Assembly: GCA_017881985.1 (NCBI GenBank)
Contig: JADGQH010000238.1
Span: 1-5,080, forward strand
Source of the DNA: Chloroflexota bacterium
GTDB taxonomy: Bacteria > Chloroflexota > Limnocylindria > Limnocylindrales > CSP1-4
Length of the DNA stretch: 5,080 bases
Reading direction: 5' to 3'
Made by a program: the position numbers and the translations under genes. The notes beneath the pieces were generated by a model that ran no database searches, had not been told where the DNA came from, and was given only the letters and a program-made list of their open reading frames with translations. How positions within the stretch are numbered: the stretch's first letter is position 1; each line of letters starts with the position of its first letter. Shown one piece after another: positions 1-5,080 of this stretch.

Positions 1-90
1 GGACGGCTGTCGGTCGAGCTGCCGCCGCGCTCGTGGAACGTTGTGCGGCTCACGGACGCAGCGGGCGAGGGTTCCGCCGGCGGCACCTGA
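1..90 (+). CDS. C-terminal tail of a truncated protein, possibly a glycoside hydrolase
   Basis: An open frame enters from the left edge and ends at a TGA (88-90), leaving 29 residues. Nearly all its codons end in G or C, like the genes to the right, which supports real coding. The visible tail contains VELPPRSWNVVRL followed by a small, polar, Gly/Ala-rich end. A final beta-strand of the form 'L-P-P-x-S-hydrophobic-x-V-x-L' is common at the end of the C-terminal beta-sandwich of alpha-L-arabinofuranosidases and related glycoside hydrolases. This is a resemblance in a very short piece, not an identification. The gene points toward tRNA-Sec and stops 41 bp before its 3' end. It has no evident link to selenium metabolism. 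Confidence 0.5.
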   Translation, partial: GRLSVELPPRSWNVVRLTDAAGEGSAGGT

Positions 91-131
91 GTCGCTGACA
101 ACGCTGCCATGCCCGACTGGCGTGAACGTGG

Positions 132-227
132 TGGCGGGAGCGCATGGGAGTCGAACCCACCCGGCCGCGCAGGCGCGACCGCACCGGTTTTGAAGACCGG
201 GGAGCCCACCGGGACCCAACCGCCCCC
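132..227 (-). tRNA. selC: tRNA-Sec (selenocysteine, anticodon UCA)
   Basis: This RNA is charged with serine, converted to Sec-tRNA, and delivered to in-frame UGA codons. On the minus strand it folds as a 96-nt selenocysteine tRNA. The acceptor stem is 227-220 with 143-136 (seven pairs including one G-U; the eighth, G220/G143, is a mismatch). The spacer is TT (219-218). A long 6-bp D stem (217-212 with 207-202) has the tight 4-nt loop CGGT. The anticodon stem is CCGGT/ACCGG (200-196 with 188-184) with loop CTTCAAA and anticodon TCA at 193-191. The long variable arm (183-161) has a 6-bp stem. The T arm is GTGGG-TTCGACT-CCCAT (160-144), the discriminator is G135, and CCA is encoded at 134-132. 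The UCA anticodon, 6-bp D stem with 4-nt loop, long variable arm, 5-bp T stem and length close to the 95 nt of E. coli selC are all hallmarks of bacterial tRNA-Sec. It diverges from the cyclase gene and lies about 3.7 kb from selD. Confidence 0.95.
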
Positions 228-340
228 GCGCCGGATGGTAGCGCGCGAGCCGACGGCGGGACCGTGACCGGAACGCAGGCCGCCCGTGTTGCCCGGGTGG
301 TCTACTGTTCGCTCTTCGGGAATCCAAGGGGGTGATGCCG
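228..340. promoter_or_regulatory. Divergent intergenic region between selC and the cyclase gene
   Basis: This 113-bp gap lies between two genes that read away from each other, so it should contain the promoter of tRNA-Sec (minus) and that of the cyclase-selD unit (plus). On the minus strand a TACCAT hexamer (240-235) resembles a -10 box and ends 7 nt before the mature tRNA 5' end. No convincing -35 hexamer sits at the usual distance. On the plus strand TACTGT (303-308) is a weak -10 candidate, again without a good -35. The right end holds the ribosome binding site of the cyclase gene. No strong inverted repeat or operator was recognised. The promoter assignments are tentative. Confidence 0.35.
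328..335 (+). promoter_or_regulatory. Ribosome binding site that decides the cyclase start codon
   Basis: GGGGGTGA closely matches the anti-Shine-Dalgarno complement GGAGGTGA and lies 5 nt before GTG 341. The same design, GAGGTG then 5 nt then ATG, occurs before the frame at 4996. The in-frame GTG 332 and ATG 335 overlap this motif and so could not use it. The motif therefore favours GTG 341 as the start. Confidence 0.55.
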
Positions 341-3300
341 GTGACCTGTGCCACGTGTGGCACGGAGAATGACGCGGGGCGCAAGTTCTGCCTGGAGTGC
401 GGGACCTCGCTGGCTGCGGGATGCCCGGCATGCGGTGCCCCCAACCCACCAGCGGCCCGGTTCTGCGGCGAATGCGGCGCCCGACTCGCCGGCGCCCCCG
501 CACCGGTGCACGCCGCTCCCCCGGCCGCGCCGCCGGTCGCCGAGCGTCGGGTCGTCTCGGTGCTCTTCGCGGACCTCGTGGGCTTCACCACGCTCGCCGA
601 GCATCGCGACGCGGAGGAGGTCCGGGACCTCCTCTCCCGCTACTTCGACCTCGCTCGCGGCGTCGTCGAGCGCCACGGCGGGACGGTCGAGAAGTTCATC
701 GGGGACGCGGTGATGGCCGTGTGGGGCGCCCCGACGAGCCACGAGGATGACGCAGAGCGGGCCGTCCGAACCGCGCTGGAGATGGTCGGCGAGGTGCGCG
801 GGCTGGGCCCGGGGGTTCACGCGCGCGTGGGCGTCGTGACCGGCGAGGCTGCCGTGACGATCGGGGCGGTCGGCGAGGGAATGGTCGCCGGCGACATGGT
901 CAACACCGCAAGCCGGCTCCAGGGCATGGCGCCGCCGGACGTCGTCCTCGTCGGAGAGGCGACGATGCATGCCGCCTCCCAGGCGATCGCGTTCGAGGAG
1001 GCCGGTGACCAGCTCCTCAAGGGGAAGACGGCGCCGGTGCCCGCGTGGCGCGCGCTTCGGGTGGTCGCGGAACGCGGCGGCCGCGGCCGCTCCGGCGCGG
1101 TCGAGGCACCCTTCGTGGGCCGCGACGACGAGCTGCGACTGCTCAAGGACCTCTACCACACCACCGCCCGCGATCGCCGGGTCCGGCTCGTCTCGGTCAC
1201 CGGCCAGGGCGGCATCGGGAAGAGCCGGCTCGCCTGGGAGTTTCTCAAGTACATCGACGGCCTGGTCGAGACGGTCTACTGGCATCACGGGCGTTCGCCC
1301 TCGTACGGGAGCGGGATCACGTTCTGGGCGCTCGGCGAGATGGTTCGCGTGCGCGCAGGGCTGGCGGAGGCCGACGACGAGGCCACGACCCGTGCCCGGA
1401 TCGGGGAATCGGTCGCCCGGTGGATTCCGGACGACCAGGAGCGGCGCTGGGTGGAGTCGGCGCTGCTCGCCCTGCTCGGGGTCGGGGAGGCGCTCTCCGG
1501 CGGGCAGGATCGGCTCTTCTCCGCGTGGCGCACGTATTTCGAGCGGATCGCGGCCGAGGATCCGGTGGTGATGGTCTTCGAGGACCTCCAGTGGGCGGAC
1601 AGCGGGCTCCTCGCGTTCATCGACCACCTCGTGGAATGGAGTCGCGGCGTCGCGATCTACGTGGTCGCGCTGGCGCGCCCGGAGCTCCTCGAGACGCGTC
1701 CTGACTGGGGCGCCGGCAAGCGCAACTTCACGAGCCTTGCCCTGGACCCGCTCTCGCCCGACGCGATGCGTGCGCTGCTCGCCGGCCTGGTCCCGGGGCT
1801 CTCCCCGGATGCCGCCGCCCGGATCGTGGCGCGTGCCGACGGGATCCCGCTCTATGCGGTGGAGATCGTGCGGATGCTCGTGGCGCAGGGCTCGCTGGAG
1901 GCCGTGGACGGCGCGTACCGGCCGGTCGGCGACCTCGCCGACGTGGCCGTGCCGGAGACCCTGCACTCGCTGATCGCGGCCCGCCTCGACGGCCTCGACC
2001 CGTCCGATCGCGCGATGCTCCAGGCCGCGTCGGTCATCGGCCACGCGTTCACGATCGATGGCCTTGCCGCCGTCGCTGCGCTCGATCCCGGGGACGTGGA
2101 GCGCCGGCTGCTGTCGCTGGTCCGCCGGGAGCTCGTGGTGCGGGACGTCGACCCGCGCTCGGCCGAGCGCGGCCAGTTCGCGTTCGTCCAGTCGCTGGTC
2201 CGCGAGGTCGCCTACTCCACGCTTGCCCGCCGCGACCGCAAGACACGCCACCTGGCCGCCGCTCGCCATTTCGAGACCCTGGTCGACCAGGAGCTGGCCG
2301 GCGCGCTCGCGGCGCACTACCTGGCCGCCTACCGAAACGCATCCGAGGGCCCGGAGGCGGACGCCCTCGCAGCGCAGGCGCGGATCGCGCTTCGGGCCGC
2401 GGGGGAGCGGGCGGTCGCGCTGGGCGCCCAGGAGCAGGCCCTCGGCTTCTACCGCGATGCACTGGAAGTGACGATCGAGCCCGTGGACCGGGCAACGCTC
2501 CTGGAGCGTGCCGGCACTGCAGCATCCGCGGCAGGATTCCACGAGGAGGCCGAAGGTTTCCTCGGCAGCGCGATCGAGCTGCTCCGGGCCGCCGGCGATC
2601 GAAGCGGCGCGGCACGCGTCACCGGGAGCCTCGCCGACGCCATGTTCGGGCGCTACCGCCTGGACGCTGCGCTCGCCCTGGTCGAACCGGCAGGTCGCGA
2701 GTTCGCCGACCTCGGCGAGGACCCGGGGTATGCCTCGCTGCTGGGCCAGCTGGCTCGGTTCCAGATGCTCCGGCAGGTGGATTTCGCGGCGGCGGTGGCC
2801 ACGGCCGACCGCGCACTCGCGATCGCCGAGCACCTGGACCGCGTGGACCTGGTCGCGGACGTGATCGTGACGCGCGGCGTGGCCCTCACGAGCCTCGGAC
2901 GCGCGCACGAAGGGATCGGCTGCCTGGAGACCGGGCTCCGCCTTGCCGAGCGACACGGCCTCCTGGCCGCCGAGATCCGGGCCCGGACGAACATGGGAGG
3001 CCCGCTCACCGACCGCGACCCGCGCGCCGCGTTCGAGGTCTCGCGAACGGGGCTGGAGCTCGCCCGCCGGTTCGGCCACCGGCAGGGTGTGTCGATGCTC
3101 ATTGGGAACGCCAGCGTCGGGGCGATCGAGACCGGCGAGTGGGATTGGGCCAACACCGAGATCCGGGCGGGGCTCGAGCAGGCCTCGAGCGCGGAGGAGC
3201 GAATCATCCTCCTGATGTTCCTGGCCCAGCTCCTGGTCGAAGGCGGCGCCATCGCCGATTCGGAGATCGACGAGGTCGAGGGTTGGCTGAAGACGCGCCT

Positions 3301-3904
3301 TGCGGAAGAGCCGTATCTCGCGTCGAGCGTGGCCGTCATGCGGGCCGCCCGGGCCATGGCACACGGGGACCTTGCAGCTGCCGCCTCCAGCGCCCTCGAG
3401 AACGGCCGGCTCGACCCGTACAACGCCGTCGCGGCGACCTCCGACGCAACGCTCCTCTCACTCGTTGCCCGCGACCGGGACCGCGCCGAGGAAAGCGTCC
3501 GGGCGCTTCGCGCGACCGGATCGCACGCGACGATCGCCCAGATTGTCGCCCGCGTCGGCGAGGCGGGGATCGCTGCCCTGGATGGACGCGCGGACGCGGC
3601 GCGGCCGGGACTCCTCGCGGCGTACGCCGCTCTTCGCGACGTCGGGGCGGCGCGTAAGCAGGCGCTCGCCGGGCTCGTGATGGCAACCCTGCTCGGCCCC
3701 GGCGACGCCCAGGTCCGGGCTGCCATCGCCGAGACGCGGCAGCTGTTCGAGAGGATGGGTGCCGGGCTTTGGCTCGCCCGGCTTGACGCCGCCGAAGCCG
3801 TCGCGGAAGCCGGCGGAGCGACCGCCCCGGCGGCGAGTCCCGCGAGCTCGCGCCAGGCCGCCCGTCCGGCCGAACGCCCTCCCGTCCCCGTCGACCGGGG
3901 ATGA
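341..3904 (+). CDS. Multidomain signalling protein: double zinc ribbon, class III nucleotide cyclase, STAND/AAA ATPase, TPR-like region
   Basis: Predicted cytosolic regulator of 1187 residues (numbered from GTG 341; 1190 if GTG 332 is used). Residues 3-45 form two zinc ribbons with Cys pairs C3/C6, C17/C20, C28/C31 and C42/C45. A Pro/Ala linker follows. A class III adenylate/guanylate cyclase domain spans about 69-240. It keeps both metal-binding Asp (D78 in FADLVGFT, D122 in FIGDAVMAVWG), the purine-contacting Lys position K118, and N188 and R192 in VNTASR, so it looks catalytically competent. An ATPase begins at FVGRDDEL (258), with Walker A GQGGIGKS (288-295), Walker B VVMVFED (409-415) followed by LQWAD, a possible sensor Arg R446, and a GIPLYAVE motif (501-508) typical of STAND/MalT-like NTPases. 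From about 665 to 1140 the protein is Ala/Leu-rich helical repeats of TPR type (for example EQALGFY at 698-704), ending in a disordered Ala/Pro tail. No membrane segment or signal peptide is seen. In this architecture the repeats usually sense or bind a partner while the ATPase acts as a switch; the ligand is unknown. The stop overlaps the selD start (ATGA), suggesting translational coupling. Domain calls are firm; the physiological role is inference. Confidence 0.93.
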   Translation: MTCATCGTENDAGRKFCLECGTSLAAGCPACGAPNPPAARFCGECGARLAGAPAPVHAAPPAAPPVAERRVVSVLFADLVGFTTLAEHRDAEEVRDLLSRYFDLARGVVERHGGTVEKFIGDAVMAVWGAPTSHEDDAERAVRTALEMVGEVRGLGPGVHARVGVVTGEAAVTIGAVGEGMVAGDMVNTASRLQGMAPPDVVLVGEATMHAASQAIAFEEAGDQLLKGKTAPVPAWRALRVVAERGGRGRSGAVEAPFVGRDDELRLLKDLYHTTARDRRVRLVSVTGQGGIGKSRLAWEFLKYIDGLVETVYWHHGRSPSYGSGITFWALGEMVRVRAGLAEADDEATTRARIGESVARWIPDDQERRWVESALLALLGVGEALSGGQDRLFSAWRTYFERIAAEDPVVMVFEDLQWADSGLLAFIDHLVEWSRGVAIYVVALARPELLETRPDWGAGKRNFTSLALDPLSPDAMRALLAGLVPGLSPDAAARIVARADGIPLYAVEIVRMLVAQGSLEAVDGAYRPVGDLADVAVPETLHSLIAARLDGLDPSDRAMLQAASVIGHAFTIDGLAAVAALDPGDVERRLLSLVRRELVVRDVDPRSAERGQFAFVQSLVREVAYSTLARRDRKTRHLAAARHFETLVDQELAGALAAHYLAAYRNASEGPEADALAAQARIALRAAGERAVALGAQEQALGFYRDALEVTIEPVDRATLLERAGTAASAAGFHEEAEGFLGSAIELLRAAGDRSGAARVTGSLADAMFGRYRLDAALALVEPAGREFADLGEDPGYASLLGQLARFQMLRQVDFAAAVATADRALAIAEHLDRVDLVADVIVTRGVALTSLGRAHEGIGCLETGLRLAERHGLLAAEIRARTNMGGPLTDRDPRAAFEVSRTGLELARRFGHRQGVSMLIGNASVGAIETGEWDWANTEIRAGLEQASSAEERIILLMFLAQLLVEGGAIADSEIDEVEGWLKTRLAEEPYLASSVAVMRAARAMAHGDLAAAASSALENGRLDPYNAVAATSDATLLSLVARDRDRAEESVRALRATGSHATIAQIVARVGEAGIAALDGRADAARPGLLAAYAALRDVGAARKQALAGLVMATLLGPGDAQVRAAIAETRQLFERMGAGLWLARLDAAEAVAEAGGATAPAASPASSRQAARPAERPPVPVDRG

Positions 3905-4986
3905 TCGTCGCCGGGACCGGGCTCGGCGGCGGGGAGCCCGGTGTTCCCGCCATCCGCCTCACCGACCTGACGGACTGCGGCGGCTGCGCGGCGAAGCTCG
4001 GTGCGGACGTGCTCGCAACGGTCCTCGCCGGGCTGGGCGCGGTCGCGGGTCCGCCGCCGGCGAACCTGCTCGCGGGCCTGGACCCACCCGACGATGCCGC
4101 CGTCTACCGGCTGACCGACGAGCTGGCCGTCATCGGCACCGTGGACTTCTTCCCGCCGCTCGTCGACGACCCGGCGACCTACGGCGCAATCGCGGCTGCG
4201 AACGCGTGCTCCGACGTCTTCGCGATGGGCGGGCGCGTGCTCTTCGCGCTCTCCGTGGCCGCCTTCCCCGAGGCGATGGCACCGGCCATCATGGCCGCGA
4301 TCATCGAGGGCGCGGCGGCCGTCGTCCGCGAGGCCGGCGGGACGCTCGCCGGGGGCCACACCATCCGCGACCCGGAGCCGAAGTTCGGCCTCGCCGTGAT
4401 CGGCGCGGCCCACCCGGACCGGCTGCTGCGCAAGGGTGCCGCACGCCCCGGCGACCTGCTCCTCGTCACAAAACCGCTCGGGACCGGGCTGCTCGTGTCC
4501 GGCGCCCGACAGGGCCGGGTCTCGGCCGCCGACCTCGCGACCGCCATCGCCTCGATGCGGGCGCTGAACCGAGCTGCGTCGGAGGCCCTCGTGGCAAACG
4601 GCGTCGGCGCCGCGACGGACGTGACCGGGTTCGGGCTGCTGGGCCACGGGCTCGAGATGGCGCGCGCCTCGGGAGCACGGCTGACCTTCGACGCGGCGAC
4701 GCTGCCGGCCCTGCCGGGTGCGCTCGCGCTCGCCGCGGCCGGTCTCGAGACGGACGGCGCCCGTCACAATCGGCGCTTCGTCGCGCCAGCGCTCGAGACC
4801 ACCGCGGGCGTGGACGAGTCGCTTGTGGCCCTGGCGTACGACCCGCAAACGAGCGGCGGGTTGCTCGCGGCGATCTCGCCGGAGCGCCTCGAGGGCGTTG
4901 AGGCTGCACTCGCCTCCGCGGGCGTTTCATCCTGGCGCATCGGCCGGGTCGACGCCTCGTCCGTCCCCGCGGTCCGTCTCGAGTGA
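3901..4986 (+). CDS. selD: Selenide, water dikinase (selenophosphate synthetase)
   Basis: SelD converts selenide, ATP and water into selenophosphate, AMP and phosphate, supplying selenium for Sec-tRNA and for 2-selenouridine in tRNA. The 361-residue product is near the family's usual length of about 350. The active-site motif is DCGGCAAKL (25-33). C29 and K32 match E. coli Cys17 and Lys20, so this is the cysteine form rather than a selenoprotein SelD. Further signatures follow in order: DDAAVY (64-69), VDFFPPLVDDP (81-91), NACSDVFAMGG (101-111), the AGGHTI loop (150-155), TDVTGFGLLGH (239-249) with D240 matching the E. coli metal-binding Asp227, and DPQTSGGLL (314-322). ATG 3901 overlaps the cyclase stop by 4 nt and has no strong Shine-Dalgarno of its own, which fits translational coupling. 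No other in-frame ATG or GTG was seen before the active site. The first 17 residues, Gly-rich, are an unconserved leader. The stop is TGA, followed 9 nt later by a new in-frame ATG. Confidence 0.97.
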   Translation: MIVAGTGLGGGEPGVPAIRLTDLTDCGGCAAKLGADVLATVLAGLGAVAGPPPANLLAGLDPPDDAAVYRLTDELAVIGTVDFFPPLVDDPATYGAIAAANACSDVFAMGGRVLFALSVAAFPEAMAPAIMAAIIEGAAAVVREAGGTLAGGHTIRDPEPKFGLAVIGAAHPDRLLRKGAARPGDLLLVTKPLGTGLLVSGARQGRVSAADLATAIASMRALNRAASEALVANGVGAATDVTGFGLLGHGLEMARASGARLTFDAATLPALPGALALAAAGLETDGARHNRRFVAPALETTAGVDESLVALAYDPQTSGGLLAAISPERLEGVEAALASAGVSSWRIGRVDASSVPAVRLE

Positions 4987-4990
4987 GGTG
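4985..4990 (+). promoter_or_regulatory. Ribosome binding site for the frame starting at 4996
   Basis: GAGGTG overlaps the selD stop codon and lies 5 nt before ATG 4996, an ideal spacing. The position implies that the next frame is translated from the same mRNA as selD. Confidence 0.5.
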
Positions 4991-4995
4991 ACGCC

Positions 4996-5080
4996 ATGGC
5001 ACCACGGCGACCTATCATTGCAGTCCAGCTCCGCGCCGGGCGCTCAGGAGCCTGCCGCCCTGATGCCGCCACCGAGCCAC
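4996..5080 (+). CDS. Start of an unidentified gene, truncated by the window edge
   Basis: ATG 4996 opens a frame of 28 codons that continues off the right edge. It begins MAPRRPIIAVQL and continues Arg/Ala-rich. It starts 9 nt after the selD stop and has a good ribosome binding site, so it is probably the next gene of the same operon. The visible residues match no family I can name. A Sec-pathway gene such as selA or selB is a natural guess from position, but the sequence does not show it. Codon quality is fair rather than strong: ATC, ATT, GCA and TCA occur near the start. A second candidate is ATG 5063 in another frame, with AGGAG (5046-5050) 12 nt upstream. In that case 4987-5062 would be untranslated leader. 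Confidence 0.4.
   Translation, partial: MAPRRPIIAVQLRAGRSGACRPDAATEP

Noticed and set aside
91..134. An attachment site or integrated-element edge at the tRNA-Sec 3' end (selC is a known integration target), or a terminator for tRNA-Sec.
   Set aside because: No second copy of the tRNA 3' end and no integrase was seen in the window. The only inverted repeat (GCCA/TGGC) is 4 bp with no T-run.
144..335. A 63-codon plus-strand frame before the cyclase gene.
   Set aside because: Most of its first half is the antisense of tRNA-Sec, and the product is a low-complexity Arg/Asp/Gly/Pro-rich peptide.
302..3364. A 1020-codon open frame on the minus strand opposite the cyclase gene.
   Set aside because: It mirrors the high-GC codon pattern of the plus-strand gene. 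Its product is Arg/Asp/Gly/His-rich with no recognisable domain, while the plus frame has many intact motifs.
3902..3904. The cyclase UGA stop read as a selenocysteine codon.
   Set aside because: Readthrough would add only about two dozen low-complexity residues before another TGA, and the site is explained by the ATGA overlap with selD.
2653..4848. A 731-codon minus-strand frame opposite the cyclase end and selD.
   Set aside because: It is low complexity (Arg/Ser/Ala runs) and lies opposite an unambiguous selD. It crosses the cyclase-selD junction with no sign of its own ribosome binding site or domain. It is a shadow frame.
4984..5030. A bacterial SECIS element just after the selD UGA.
   Set aside because: Only a weak 4-bp GGTG/CACC pairing is visible close by, and the better hairpin starts over 50 nt downstream, too far for the bacterial element.

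Overview
The window is very GC-rich DNA with strong G/C preference at third codon positions. It comes from a bacterium that decodes UGA as selenocysteine, because it carries both a tRNA-Sec gene (selC, with an encoded CCA end) and selD, the selenium-donor synthetase. The large zinc-ribbon/cyclase/ATPase/TPR protein is a type often met in high-GC Chloroflexota and Actinomycetota. Placement in either phylum is an inference and cannot be settled from this window.

Layout: (1) positions 1-90 hold the C-terminal tail of a plus-strand protein, possibly a glycoside hydrolase. (2) Positions 132-227 hold tRNA-Sec on the minus strand, converging with that tail. (3) A 113-bp gap separates tRNA-Sec from the divergent cyclase gene; it should hold both promoters. 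(4) Positions 341-3904 encode a 1187-residue signalling protein on the plus strand: double zinc ribbon, class III nucleotide cyclase, STAND/AAA-type ATPase, then a long helical TPR-like region. (5) Positions 3901-4986 encode SelD, whose ATG overlaps the regulator's stop codon in an ATGA junction. (6) From 4996 a further reading frame with a good ribosome binding site runs off the right edge; it is too short to identify.

How it fits together: SelD makes selenophosphate from selenide and ATP. Selenophosphate is then used (by SelA in bacteria) to convert Ser-tRNA-Sec into Sec-tRNA-Sec. Two components of this pathway, selC and selD, therefore lie within 4 kb of each other. Between them, and joined to selD by a 4-nt overlap, is a multidomain regulator that looks able to make a cyclic nucleotide. 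The most notable idea here is that this regulator is co-expressed with, and may control, selenium metabolism. Chance operon membership is the null explanation. No CRISPR array, insertion sequence or long repeat was seen.
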